From: Hymenopus coronatus
Lineage: Eukaryota > Arthropoda > Insecta > Mantodea > Hymenopodidae
NCBI GenBank assembly: GCA_030762935.1
Contig: CM060880.1
Location: 11,814,501-11,878,500 of the forward strand
DNA length: 64,000 nt
Direction: 5' to 3'
Position 1 is the first letter of the stretch; every line of letters begins with the position of its first letter. This document shows, in pieces, positions 22,566-35,900 of this stretch. The position numbers were made by a program, and so were the translations under genes. The notes beneath the pieces are model-generated. The model had not been told where the DNA came from and did not search any database. It saw only the letters and a list, made by a program, of their open reading frames with translations.

Positions 22566-25500
22566 AAATGAAACTCCTCTCAAACTGTTTGATGAAAGTC
22601 AGGGGCAATTTGTTTTCCATTTTCAAATCTGGTTTTGTTTATACATTTCCCAATCAGTGTGATGCACTTACTCTCACTATTTCCACTAACAAGTGTCACT
22701 TGCAATGCTGCAGTTTTTAACTGAAAATTAATATTGAAGTTGAGGCCTTAGATTTGAGCTGGAATACATCATTGTCATTACTTTCTGAAACTGGACTTTC
22801 TTGTCACAGATTTATACACGCTACCCAACAATAGAACACTCGTGTTTTAAAAAAACTGAACTATATCCTGCAAGCTACAATCGTCATTGCTGGTGCAAAC
22901 TGTCAAATGTCAACCTAGCCAATCAAACTGTTTGTTGTTTAACTTGGTATTGGCGATATGATAGACTTGCAGCTCACATTTGTACCACGTGCTAACATCG
23001 AAAGTATTTCATATCTTCCTGTATTTTCAAAGTGAGCAGTAATAGTGCTTAAAATAAAAAGAAAAAATGCTTCCCTGGCAGGAAAGGAATTCTTCTTTAG
23101 TCGGGGAAATTAATTAATGAGAGGGAGAAATCTCCTCTGCTAATTGAACCCTGGCCAATTTTGCATTTCTATCTAGCCTTACTGCAAAAAAAGAACTAAC
23201 CTGCTTCTTTATTTCTTGTTAGGCCCCTCTTGTGTGCAAGAAAGTGAATCAAAATCAGGTACAATGGAAAACACATTAATGAACATACTAGGTTCTCCAT
23301 GTATGTTTTGTTACAAATAATAATAGTTAACTTGTTATAGGGCTTTTAGTTCATTTAAATATTGTGAAAAAATAGCAAATTGTAAACTCATGAATATCTG
23401 CAAATTAAATCAGTGTCTGTAGTTAAACCATTGATGTGCTGTTTTGCTGCAGGAGTTAAAAATCATTATTGGTGAAGGGGTTAAGCTGTTAGCTCTTCTG
23501 ACAGGAAGCTGTCAATAAAATCCTGAAAATTATAGTCCATTGGTCAGATTTAGATAATGAAATTAACTGTATATGGGTTATTTCTGAGAATAAACTTCAA
23601 TCCTCATGTCATTTTTAGGAAACATTTGAAAAAAAATTAAATACATTTTTAGCAATAACTAAAACAGGATAAATATTTAAACAAAATTATAATACACAGC
23701 AAAATAAAAATATTGTGTATATTGCACTTATTCTATAATCTTGATGCTTAAAAATTGCTCCACTCAAAATTAAACACATAATATAATAGAAATGCTGTTG
23801 TTTAATATTATACATTCATGTATCTGATTTTAAAATTACAATTAGCAGTATATATCAGTGTCAAAATTGTTCTGCCTTCTGGCACTTTATTCTAATTATT
23901 TATTTTTTTAACCATTTTACATGTAAACTCTTATTTTGTTTTAGCTTTGTATTATGTTCTGGCAAATATGTGCACAGAAACGGTGAAAAAAAAATGCCAA
24001 TTTGAAATGTGAATTGCTGTTGTTTCCTGGTGACTTACCACAAATATATCATCACCAGCAGTTCCTACAGGTGCCAAAATCACTGATTAACAAAAGGACT
24101 ACACTTTGGTAATATATCACCACACGTTGTTTTGTACACTTGATAGTTAATGCTGAGTTGTGTGGTAAGATTTATTACAAGAGAATTTCTGAGATAATTA
24201 ATTTTAAGAAAATTCCCAACCAGAGGTACTGTGCTTCAAAGTAAATACTTCACTAAGCATTTCAGTTAATATTTCACTCTGGTGTCTTGAATAACATTTC
24301 ACCATAATTAGGAGGGTAAAACATGAACAAAACATTCAATGGCGTAGTAGACTTAAGAAGTAAAAGGTGAGGATGTGTTGGTGTGGAGAGGATTGGCATG
24401 CAAACATGAAAGACTGCTATGCTCCATGAAATATCGCTTGAAGCTGTGCTAAATGCTCAGTCTGCATGTGGAAACAAGAGACTTCATTTCATTGTTACAA
24501 AGTATTCAACAATTTGTTCTTATATCTTGTGGCGTAGTTTTTTTCCTGCCAGTTCTCTCCCACCTTCCCTTTCCTTGCTGCAGTGGTAGGGAGGGCTTGA
24601 CCATTCTTCAACATTTCTTTGTTCATGTTTGATCTTCCCAGTTTAACATTTATAACTGCCTCTTCCAAGTTCCTTCTTCTATGTTAAAAGCTGATTGGTG
24701 ATTAGAACCTGTTTGTCACTATTTTTTAAAGACAACCTTTAAGACCCTTTGCTAACATATCAAAGTATGAAGTAATTTCTATTGCATTACTGATAAAGGC
24801 AGATAATACTACCATAAACAGTTACTTATTCACTTCTTTAGTGCAGCCTATTCTAGCATAGCTGCACACCAAAGAACTGAGTTTCACGATTACTCAAAGG
24901 CCTGCAGTATGCAATATGTCTCATCATTGAGAGAAATCTATTGTCATGGCTGAATCAAATGTTGGAATGCAAGCTTGTGCTATGACCTTTGTCCTGTGAT
25001 GTATATTGGCTATCATCTTTCTTTGGCCAGACTGATATTTGTGGTTGAGCACAGACAAGTACTCGGACAAAGTACTGATTTAATGGCTCATATAGAAGTT
25101 ATTTGTGGGCTTTTCCTCTCCAGTCAAAATATTGCATGCCTTAAGGGAGCTTTCCACTGAAAATGTTAAATTCTACAATTGTGAGAAAGTTTTACACTTA
25201 ATTGATGATTATAGTGTTGTAATTAAATTTCAGTTCATTTCAACTTTTTTTTTTTTATATATATATATATATAATATTTACTTTCATAGAAAAATGTCTG
25301 AATGTTTTAGGAAAGAAAACACAAACGTTTTGACAATTTAAGTATAAGGATCTATTTCTAAGCATCCTTGCAGTATATGCACTATTTTAATGTATTGGTG
25401 AAAAATGTTCAAAGAAAGAAATGTGCCAGAAAAGCAGACTTAAACTGCAAATTCCCTATCAAATTACTAGATAACTACTTTATATAAATAATACTGAAAG

Positions 25501-28500
25501 GGATGGTCATAGGACATACCAATAAAGAATCCATAAAGTATATAGATTTTTCTCAAGGGAAATTTACAACTTTGTCAAAATTTCCGTGGAACATACCTTT
25601 AAGTGTATCAGATGTACAGTCAACCAACAGCTTCATTATTGTTTCTTACCCATCCCCATAATTGTTTTACTAATTAGCAGAATCTACCAAACTAAGGATT
25701 AAATTTTTCTCATTGTGACAGTTTAAAATCACTTGAAAATTGAAAGAACAGAAACATTGAATGAGTGTATCATATAGTCTGCAATAATAATAATAATAAT
25801 TCTAATCTTTTGGAGCTGTGTACTTTCATTATCTGTTTGAACAGTGTTTCTTAAAAGAATGTGTAATTATAGTGTGATTATCTCAATTCAGAGTTTTGCA
25901 AATAACCTCTCATTTCGTGCATCTTTTTATTTAAATCATGAAGTTGAAATTAGAACTCTTAAATACATGGTTGGTTTGCCCTTGAAATTCTAGACTTCAG
26001 TACCTGTTACTGTTGCAACCAAAATTCATTTGTTAAATATGAAGAATACAGGTCTAAACAAAATTTGACATTCCTTACCATTTGCAAACAGAACTTATTG
26101 AAGGTTGTATCCATGAAAAGTTTATCCTAGAAGCTTTTTTAAAACTTGACCTTTTATCAGTTTGTTTAAAGAGAAATAATTAGCTATACATTTCATTGCA
26201 TCAAAATATATTTTAAAAGAACTCAATGCATCTTTTAACTATGGTGTATTCTATTATGCATTCCAAAATTAATAACACATTTGATACAACTTTTATGTAA
26301 AAAGCACTTTATACAACATATTGAAATATAAGGAACACATAAAAGAGCAAATACACAATAGTTTGTTCAACATTTTGTAAATGCGTTTTGAAAATTAATC
26401 CATTGATTTTAAAAGTGTGAATGTAGAGGAAGAATGGTGCATTTTTATTGCAGGAAATTGCAATGTTTAGTCCAAGTTTGCCATAAGACGCTTTGAGGTA
26501 TATTATGTTTTATATTTAGATGGTAATACATGGAAATTGTGCATCTTTTGTTCTCAGAGAGTTACGTAAATGCAGGAAAGGGCAATAATTTCAAAATCTG
26601 GAATAGATACAAAAGAATATGTGTTATCTAAAAATCTATCTTTAAATAAATTGCATTTGAGTATACACATCAAAAGAATACCTGGATGTTTTTACCAGTA
26701 TTGTATGTATGCAATTAAAAAGTATTTATTTGGCTAAAATTGTTGAATATCAAATGAAATTAAGGTATGGTATGGAGCAGTTCCTTGGTTGGGAAACGTA
26801 AAAGTCAATTTACTTTATAAATAATAGCAATGTTATTCATTATTGTTTTACTGTAGTTGTATTTATTTTTAGCTTTACCATAAGTCGTATATGTATGTTT
26901 GTGCTTGGCTGCTTGTGAATGTTCCTATAGAGATAAAAGACAAGTGAAAATGTACATAATCTGGGTTATAACGGTGATTTCTCAAGAAGCCAAGCTTATT
27001 GGTGGCTGTGTCATCTCATAAATGTTATTATATAAATATTATTATATAACTTAATGTCAGATAAGTAGTGTTTGTTTATTTTTCCAGATATTTAAACGTG
27101 TAAAAAATGTTTGGTTTCTTTTTGTGAGTCGGAGCAATGGAATGCAACAAACAGTTGTATAAAATGTGTTCATCATTGCCTTAAGGACTGTGTTCAGTAA
27201 TAAAATTTTGACAGTTTTAAAGATATTGCCTTACATTTTGCAGCACCTCAAACTCCTCTCGTGGCTCATCCTGTACATCCCACCTTCTCCTGTTCTTAAA
27301 TTGTATACTTCACACATGAAGGATCGTGATAGAAGAAAGATTTACAGCATGACCATTGGTTGTATCACGCTTCTTAAACTTCCTGGTAAGGTCTTATTCA
27401 AAACCAATATGTTTAATGGTACAAGGCACTATGAAGGGGTAAAAAATGGCAATTTTCATTTTTGGCATAGTTAAATTTTCTGAAATTTTCTGATTAAAAA
27501 AATATACACTTTTAATATAATGCATCCATTTTTTAACATTTAAATATCCTTTTAAACATGGCATGCAATCTTGTAAATGCTCCTGGACAGAGCACCACAG
27601 CCCCTTTTCTGCATCTTCAATCTTTCGTTTTTCTAAGATGATAGAAACTTGAGGGAAATTTTCATGCTGAACAAGCTGCCCAACTGTCCACAAATTACGC
27701 CAGGACCAATAAGAGGAATGCTGAGAAGCAGACAAGATTCCAGGAATAGATTCATATAATTATGACCCTTGAATGTATTGAAGTAAGTCAGATTAGCATT
27801 GCAAATGTTTCAAGTTCAGTTTTCTCGATATTACATTTCTGTTGCACATGTACCTTTTTATCAGGAACCATTAATGCTAGAATGTTGAAATTCTCTACAC
27901 TTATCTAACAAACATTAATGACTTCTGACTGCCTCATTCATAAGCCTAGCTTACAAATTTTTAACCATGTGAAAATTCAAATATTTTAATCTTTTTTTCC
28001 CAAATGTATTTTTTTTAATAATTATCTTGAACCACATCTTTCTGATTCTGTTAGAGTAGATAAGTATAATCAGAACATACGTAAAAAATTTGAATATTTT
28101 ATTTTGAAAGATATCTCAATAAGAGGTACATGTAAATTTACTTTTTTTGCCAACATTATAATTTTTTAAAAATAAAGTTTTGCAGATAAAAAGTTTGCAC
28201 CAGGAGAAATGCTGACTGTTATTGTACATGCCACAAAATTTTAAGTACTTCCTGAACTGTGAGGGGTTAATTTTGACAAATTGTTAAAGCCTTCCAACCA
28301 CACTACCTTGTACCCTTAATATAGGTGATTTGAAGTTTTCTCTGCATTAGCTGACTTAATGGGAATACAGCCAAGTATGCTTTTGACCAGCTACATTTCA
28401 TGATGATGGCCTTGGTGTAGGTCATGGAGCCTTAGCTCCGTTTCCAACTGAATGCTCTCTGACTTCACCGAGTGCTCTTCTGGTGCTCTGAAGCAGGCAC

Positions 28501-29880
28501 ATAATTTAAAGCAAATCCAGCTGCTTGACCTAGTTGGAGCAGTGGCGTTAACATGTTAATAATATCACAGAATTGTAACCGTATACATGCTGTTGTAATT
28601 AGAATTACATATCAGTTGAGTAAACCCACAAAAAATGAAAACATTGCTCAGTAATCCAAATCTGACTATTTCCATGAGAGCCAATAAACTGGGTGCTGGC
28701 TGCATAGCGTTTTTCCACTAAATTTGTGGATTTTGCATTGCTGCTGTAAACAAAGTCACGCTTCTGACAGTTTTGCTCTTCTGTGGAAGTGCAATATTTA
28801 ATTGACAGTTATATGCAGAGCTAGGAAGTTTGTACTAATTTCCTTATGCAGAATAAGAGTGACCAGGGTTGCAATACCATGTGGCGCTACTTGCGCAAGC
28901 AAAGGTCAACGTAGAGTGCAACCCATTACTGCAAAACAGCTATGACTGCATAACACAGAACCACATCGGTAGGAAGGAAGGTGTTCAAATAACATCTTTC
29001 TTCTGCTCAAATGTGAATAAAATTAATTTGTTTTACAACCATAGTAAATTTTTAGCAGTGTGCTTATGGAGAAACTTATGGCATTCTAGTAAACAAACTG
29101 TTAAATGTGTAGTAACAAAACAGCTTCACAGAAACATTGATTGCAAATTTATTCAGTAAGTTACCCACAACTATCACATTGTTATAGTCCACAGGTATGG
29201 AGCTGAACTGAATTAATGCAGCAAGTAGAACTTACAAGATGAATCTACTAATCCATGAGCATCCTACCTGAAATAAAGATGAAAATGAAAAGAGCGTGGG
29301 GTTCAGTGTGAACTATTGCATACAAACTGCACTTTTAGATCCCAACAAATGCAATTTGCTTGGTGATACTGACACATCATGCAAAGTGGAACAAATTTTT
29401 TCGCATTACAAATCTTGTTTGTCGGGACGTAGAATGAGGTTTTCATTTGAAAGACTTCAGAAGTACAATTTTCAGTAATACGACCGTAGTTGAGTAAAGA
29501 TTTAGTTTAATTCCTGCTTTTGTTTTTACCTGGTAACAGTCTGAAGATACTTAAGATATTAATTTTATTATTTGGATATTATTTTACATTCTATCAGTAA
29601 ATATTACAATTTGTGTTATAATTGCTTGGGTGTTTTCATAACGTACATATGTAGAGAAGGAAATGAGTCAGAATCAGCCTGAATATATGTAACAATTTGT
29701 ATGTTGTACATAATGATCTAAATAAGTGTACTTCTACAAACATCTCATGAGTCATTTTGTTCTCTGGAAACAGCACTGTTTACTTGACAACAGGTTTGTT
29801 TACCTCTCCCCCCTGCGGCCTTATCAATGACTTGCTTTGATGTGATGATATGGTCGGTTGCAACCTGTATACATTGTCTC
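22566..29880. other. Long AT-rich region without recognised genes or repeats
   Basis: More than 7 kb with only short chance-like frames. The longest (27166-27474 on +, 27394-27735 on -) show no domains. It contains short AT microsatellites (25256-25273), (AAT)n near 25783-25800 and scattered AATAAA. It might be intergenic, a distal 3' UTR or a non-coding transcript; the sequence alone does not decide. Confidence 0.5.
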
Positions 29881-29884
29881 TAGC

Positions 29885-30075
29885 AGTTGCTCCACCACTG
29901 AGCTACCATGGCAACATGCTAGTATAGCATAATATTTCTCAGTCAGAGCAACCGGCTAGAGACTGGGAGATCTGTGGTTCAAATCCAAACTATGGCATTG
30001 AATTTTTCAGTCTGACTTAACTTATCCAATTACTGTCTTACACACGGCTTATGTGAAAAACAATTAAATTAACAA
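29885..30075 (+). mobile_element. tRNA-derived SINE family C, inverted head plus forward copy
   Basis: 29885-29915 is the reversed head (gctccaccactgagctacca). 29945-30070 is forward: agagcaaccggctagagact, gtggttcaaatccaaac, then tgaatttttcagtctgactt and the ttacacacggcttatgtgaa tail. Confidence 0.75.
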
Positions 30076-32550
30076 ATCTCTATTTGTTTCACTTTTCACA
30101 TCTTTAATCACATTTGTATTTCAAATCTGCATTTATGTTATTAGGTTTATTAAATGAGAATATGGTTACATAAATGGCTGAGCAAGTTTATGATTATTTG
30201 TGTTTAAGCAAAGATTTAAATCGCCTTGTGACAGAAGAATAGGCATGTTTGTTTATTTAGCTGACTTGTCATGTTAAAGTAAACAAACACGCTAAACCTT
30301 GGAAGGTGATAACAAAAGATCAACAAAGACAGGAAATTTTTATTTATACCAAACCACAACCTTTTGCTTGATTCTCATCTTGCTTGTGAGCTCCTGCTTG
30401 TTTGTATTTATACCACCTGATTGCAACTTGTTGGAATATCAAGTATTTGCCTAAAGAGATAAAATTCCCATTTGGTTAGCAGTATGCCTTTTTCAACAAC
30501 ACACACATTGTCTAAGATTCCTGTCAATCACTGCCCTACCTTTACACACTGTAAAAGCTCTCTCAACCTAAGGCAATGAAATATCTCTTCTATAATTCTA
30601 ATAAAACCCTATGAAAATTTGGACAAATGATCTAAATTATACAAATAGATATTTTGTGAGTATATAAACCCCTATCATAAATAATTTCAATTAATTAAAC
30701 ACTTTGTATAATGTCATTTTGTGAAAAATAATTATTTTGAAAAAAAACTTTGTAAATAAATCTTGAAGAGTACCTTTTTTCAAATACTTAACATTTTTTT
30801 TAATATATTTCACATTTCAGATGATTATAAAAATGGTCGAAGAGCTGGGGAAAAAGGCATAATTACATTTAATAAAAGATCTGGAACTGTTTCTTTAAAT
30901 AGATGGAGGGAAAAACTAGATATATATTTTTTTAAGCTAAAAATCCAAAATTAAAGTTATTTCTATCTTTGCAACGCTTTCATTAGTCCTTGTCTTGAGC
31001 GTTAGAAATGAACTTCAGCATTTTCTATCCAATAGTGATATTTATACTGGGTGTCATTAAATAATTTGGTGGTGACAATGGTACCTACATCTGCAAGTAT
31101 GAAAAAACTTTCTTACTTAAAACTAGCATCATGTTTATGAACACTTAACAATAATTGAAACTTAAATTTAAAAAGTACACCAAAAAGTGCTAATGTGCGA
31201 GACAAATAATCTGACCAGAAACTAAAGATGTTACACCATAATTTTTTAAATATTAGGTATTATGGTGTAATTATCACACAGCTATTAATGATATTTAAAA
31301 TTAGGTTAAAAGTAGTTCTGGCTATTCCAGATTTTCATTTCATTGCTTTTTTTAAATGTAACTCTGCGCATTATGCCACTTCCATATTTCATTTGCATAA
31401 TTTGCAAGGCTAATTATTAGAATAAACCCCCCCCCCTCTCTCTCTCTCCCCATTTTATTCAGGAAATGTGCAACAAACCATTAAGACAAACCATTAAGTT
31501 TGAAAGAATTCCCTAACAAAATTATTATCCTGTTCACATAAGTTTGTCAATTTTACACTATACAGAAAAAAAAACAACAATCTGTAGCATATCGTACATA
31601 AAAATGTTTAATAAATTAACTTAAACTATATAATATACAGAAGCAAATTGGGTACAATTTTGGGATTTTCATTTGGTGGGTTTAAATCTGAAGTGCTTCC
31701 ATAAGTTGATATCAAGTACCAAAGATATACTTTTTATAACTACATTTAGCCTACTACATTCTTCTTATACCCACAACAAAATAAGTAAATGTGTGATGAA
31801 AGTTTATCTCAATTAACAAGAAGTAGACAGAAGAATAAACTCTTGTAAGAATTGACCGTGGAAAAGCAAGTAGAAAAAAAGCCATGTAAAATCAATACAT
31901 AAATTTGTGTTGGCATTATCACAACTTAGGTTGAAAGGCTCTTATTTATTTGTTTTAAATTTTAATGGTTGGAGCAAAAAAGATGGAATATTAATTCATA
32001 CTTAAAAGACTTGTATGCCTTACTCCTTGGTAAAACAGTATAGAAATAAAAATTCTAAAATTTGTTAGAATGCCTGGAATAAACTATAAGCATGCAACAA
32101 CTTTATACATTACCCTATCACATGATAAAACTTGAAATTTAGTAAACAAAGCATAATTTTCTGTACAATATATACTTTTTGGAGCTTGTAGCATAATTCC
32201 ACTGAACAGGCAAATGTAATGAATCTGTAATGACGTGATTTTTGTGCCATAATTGATTATGACTTCAAAAAGAGTAGAGCAGTACAATATCTCCAATCTG
32301 TGGTAGATGTTTTTGAGAGTCTGCACCATCCAGAACTACCATTGAAAATTAGCTTTGAGAGTTCCAAAAATGTTGGGAATCCAAGGAAGACAAACCTCAG
32401 GCAGGATGCTCTACAGCAACTGTGCAGAAATTATTCATGGAGGACCCCCACATCACCTGTGTTAACCTTTAGAGTAGCCTTAAAACTGGCTGATCAGCAA
32501 TGAACATGAACATTTGCGTCACCAAATGTCACAAGGATACCTATAGGTAT
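30076..32550. other. AT-rich intergenic with one small family P scrap
   Basis: A C-run followed by (TC)n lies at 31428-31449. About 31800-31890 resembles the internal part of family P in minus orientation (agtagacagaagaataaact). No genes seen. Confidence 0.45.
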
Positions 32551-32729
32551 TGATTTAATTACTTTTTCACACAAGTTGTATGTAGGACAGGATGGATAGG
32601 TAGAGTCAGACTGAAAAATTCAATGCCATAGCGGGGAATTTGAACTTTTGAATTTTTCAGTCTGATTCTACCTATCCAACTCCTGTCCTACACAAGGTTT
32701 CTGTGAAAAAATAATTAAACCAATACCAA
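32551..32729. repeat. SINE C tail-to-tail inverted repeat (hairpin)
   Basis: Two arms of about 75 bases, from cacacaagttgtatgtagga to gactgaaaaattcaatgcc and back from gaatttttcagtctgattct to cctgtcctacacaaggtttc, separated by about 25 bases. The arms are nearly complementary, so a transcript would fold into a long stem. Confidence 0.8.
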
Positions 32730-32824
32730 TTGACCATAATAGTTGGCTAAACTATGAATCCTGGGACTTAAAGTACGTACAACATTGTAAGTCGCCATTA
32801 GAGTTGTCATCTCAAAATAATTTT

Positions 32825-33000
32825 AGATCACCTTGTGGTTTACCAGGAAACAAGCGAGTCAGTTGAGAAATTCAATGCTATGCCAGCATGTTGCCATGAT
32901 AGCTCAGTGGTAGAGCAATTGGCTAGATACTGGGAGATCCGTGGTTCAAATCCTGGCTATGCATTGAATTTTTCAGTCTGACTCTACCTATCTAAGGATA
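32825..33000 (+). mobile_element. tRNA-derived SINE family C copy
   Basis: Head gatagctcagtggtagagca, ttggctagatactggga and gtggttcaaatcctggc, then gaatttttcagtctgactct. The head can fold into a tRNA-like cloverleaf with paired acceptor strands (GCCATGa with cTATGc) and an AGA-like anticodon position. The trailing text shows it is a SINE rather than a tRNA gene. Confidence 0.75.
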
Positions 33001-33009
33001 CCTATAACA

Positions 33010-33520
33010 TTATCATAGAAACAAAGTGGCAGTTGGTGGTATGATGGTTTCCAGATTATGATCTACTAACACTAGTATGAAGATGCAAAAGTGCAGGAAA
33101 GAAAATGGTGGCTACCTTCTTCTCAAAAGCTGGTCACTTAGAATCGGTCACTCTGGATACCCAAAAAAAGGTATTGCAGAGTGGTATGTGAGTAACTGTC
33201 TGCCAATAGTAGTTGCAGCTTGGAAATCAAAGCATCCACAATTGAAAACCACGCACTGCACTTCACCATGACAATGCTTCTACACATACAGCTGCCAGAA
33301 CATTTTTGACATCAGAACCCTTCCTAACTGCCTTATTCTCCAGATTTAGCAAAAGAAAAGGTCCATGATCCTCATTTCTCATCACATGAAAAGGCCTTTG
33401 AGGAGCCTCTGAATGATCTCGCAAAAGAAACTTGGTCAGATGCATTTTCCAAATGGTTTGAACAGATGCAAAACTGTGTTTGTCATAATAAAGAATACTT
33501 TGAAAAGTTGTCAAAGTTAC
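33010..33520 (+). pseudogene. Decayed mariner transposase, C-terminal half
   Basis: Scattered frames preserve mariner blocks in order: AEWYVSNCLPIVVAAWKSKH (about 33178-33237), LHHDNASTHTAARTFLT (33261-33311, second catalytic Asp kept), PYSPDLA (about 33330-33350) and WSDAFSKWFEQMQNC with KEYFEK (about 33435-33510). Several frameshifts and stops break it. It is on the opposite strand from the mariner at 42.7-43.9 kb and differs in sequence, so it is a different subfamily or a much older copy. No inverted repeats were found. Confidence 0.75.
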
Positions 33521-33784
33521 ACCTCAAATGATAGGTTGCTGCTAAAAACGGTCAGAGTGATCCTCTTATATCCTAACACAGTGCATAAATGTGAAAAACT
33601 TACGTATTTTGAACAGGATACAAAAAATGCATATGTGTGATTTGAATAGGCTTTTAGTGAAAGGCTTTTCTGCCCATGAAATATGGACACCCTATGCAAG
33701 CCATAGTAATAAACAGAAGTTAGTTATTTTATTTATGATTAAATGAAACAATTATTAAAATACTATCATTCATTGTTTGATATA

Positions 33785-34012
33785 TTAAAGGGTGGGTCAT
33801 GGCTGCTTGCCAACTGAGAGACCTGGGTTTGATGCCTGGTACTAGTGTGGGGAATTTTCCCCCGCTGGGAAACCTGGTCTGGGGTGCACTCAAGCCTTAT
33901 GAGGTCCCTGAGGGGCCAATTGAGTAGCTGCTTGATTGAAAAATAGTGGCCCCAGATTGAGAAGGCTGCATCAACCAAGCCAGGAGGGATTCGAGGCACT
34001 GATCATGTCTCA
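33785..34012 (+). mobile_element. SINE-like unit, unassigned family
   Basis: Has a B-box-like gacctgggtttgatgcctgg, a GC-richer body ttttcccccgctgggaaacc, and ends cgaggcactgatcatgtctc. Seen once in the window. Its short minus-strand frame is a by-product. Confidence 0.45.
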
Positions 34013-34014
34013 TC

Positions 34015-34260
34015 CTCCAGCGCTGCACCCGATTCAGTGGTTAGACCACTCGCCTCTCACCTAGACAGTCAGGGTTTGATCCCAAGCAACTGCATGTGAG
34101 ATTTGCAGTAGACAAAGCTGTGCAGGGGTGGGTATCCTCCAAATTCTCTGGTATGCCCCACCATCATTATTCCTTGTATCACCAGTGTCATCATCTGCAG
34201 TACCTCAAGTAGCAAAAGCGGGCATTAAACTCTACTCCCACCAGTGGCAAACATTTGTTT
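34015..34260 (+). mobile_element. tRNA-derived SINE, family D-related
   Basis: Head gattcagtggttagaccact (A box), gtcagggtttgatcccaagc (B box), then aactgcatgtgagatt as in the 22.25 kb unit, and a distinct 3' part. Confidence 0.65.
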
Positions 34261-35529
34261 ACATCAAGATGCTTTCTTAAGCTAAATAGAGTATAGTATG
34301 TAATTGTTGTAAGTATAGATCTGAGTTTAAACCAGTGTTAGCGAGGTAAGATTTGATCAAGTCAGTATTTAAGAAATTATACCAACTTTGTGCCTGTAAT
34401 GTGTAATTTCTGTTACATGGGAATCAGTGTAGTTCTAATTGCATAGCATTCATTTTAAGGACTTTATTTTTAAAATTTTATCAACACCCTAAAAAGTCAG
34501 TTTTATTATTGGTTTTCAAAATTATACATAATACAATATAAGTGATTGCACAGAGAGAGCAGTGTGTGGGCTATTTACACATTTAGATAATTAACATGAT
34601 CATTATTGTTGGTAAGGTTTGCTGTAATTTTTCATAGAAGATTTGTAATTGACATGTTACCCAAAATGATATTTCCATTTGGAAAGATTGCTAGTGTCTT
34701 TAGGGAAATCCAAAGATTGTTTTATTTTATCTGTGTTTGGTAATTACTCCATAATTAATTTCTAATATAATGGGCACTGCCCACTTTTATACTGAGTGAT
34801 GGAATCATCATCTTCTAAAGATTTTTAAGAAAATGCTTAACTAGGTAGACTTTCTGCTTTCTAAAGTAAGTTTTCTCAGACATGTTTCTTTTATTTGGTA
34901 GTGCTTTCATCTGACTATACATTGTGTGTTTATTCCTTATTTTAGAGAGAACTAAAATAACATTTTTGAGACTAGGTAACAAAATTTGCAACCCTTTGCA
35001 CACAAAATATTGGTAAAATGTATCAGGGATATTTTGAGAAATACAGAATGTTAAGTTTAAGGTTACTCTCCATACAAACCTTTTACCCATAGTTTTATGC
35101 AAGTCTCAGTAGTATGTGAAATGTCTACATGTGATCTTCAAACTTTTATGCATACAAGTAAGATTGAGTAGTGCAGTATCTCTCATAAAAATCATAACTT
35201 TTAATGTGCTCCAATACATTTTGCACTCATTTAAACAACGGTATAGCTCTATGGAATTTCCTCGATTTGCACATACAATTTTCACCTATATAAGGATTCA
35301 GATACAACATCCATTTTCCCAATTTTCTAGCACTTCCAGCTAATTTTGAGTTATTGCAAACTCATTTGCATTTGGAACATAGGAATTTAAGTTGATATCT
35401 GCTTAAAATGAATTTGAAGAAAAAAAGACTTGATAACCCAGGTGGATATTTGATTCTTTTATCAAGGTGAAAGCCATCCACAATAGGTTTCATTATTCAC
35501 AACGTTAATCTGTTGGGAGGGGAAGTCAG
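34261..35529. other. AT-rich intergenic, nothing recognised
   Basis: Short frames only, no repeat match. It separates the convergent genes ending near 20.2 kb and 35.5 kb. Confidence 0.45.
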
Positions 35530-35900
35530 TTTATTGAATAAATGTGTTTTGCAAATGTGATTTTTTTTTTTTTTTATATACATTAAAGTCAGCATATTTT
35601 TACATGTATAAAAATCAAACATTTAAGTTAGTTACATGTACAAGTTGCTTCTAGTACTGAGAGTTCCAGATTCCTCCAAGTTTCTATCACCACTTGCTTC
35701 AAGGTTGTCACTCTCAGGTTTTGATTGTTACTCATCCAACTGCTGTGGTGAAATAGATCCCCAGATTGAAGCTGCTATTCTCTCTGCTTGCTTCCTGATT
35801 AGTGTTTCAATCTCCATTGACCTCTGAGGTGTTAAAGACTTGTCTGTGTGTGCTTGGGGATATTGTTCTAGATTTTGAATTTTAGTTTTGTGTAGTCTTC
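35530..35900 (-). other. Probable 3' UTR and polyadenylation signal of the secreted repeat-protein gene
   Basis: On the minus strand an AATAAA lies at 35535-35530, about 365 bases after the stop at 35901. No other frame or repeat is evident between them. A T-rich run on the + strand lies at 35563-35577. Confidence 0.45.

Noticed and set aside
27394..27735. 113-codon minus-strand frame that might be a transposon piece
   Set aside because: Trp/Cys-containing but no recognisable motif, no repeat copy in the window and no splice support. Left unannotated.
32876..32970. Possible tRNA gene
   Set aside because: The cloverleaf-like head continues into a SINE body shared with 4.3 and 29.9 kb, and there is no T-run terminator directly after it.
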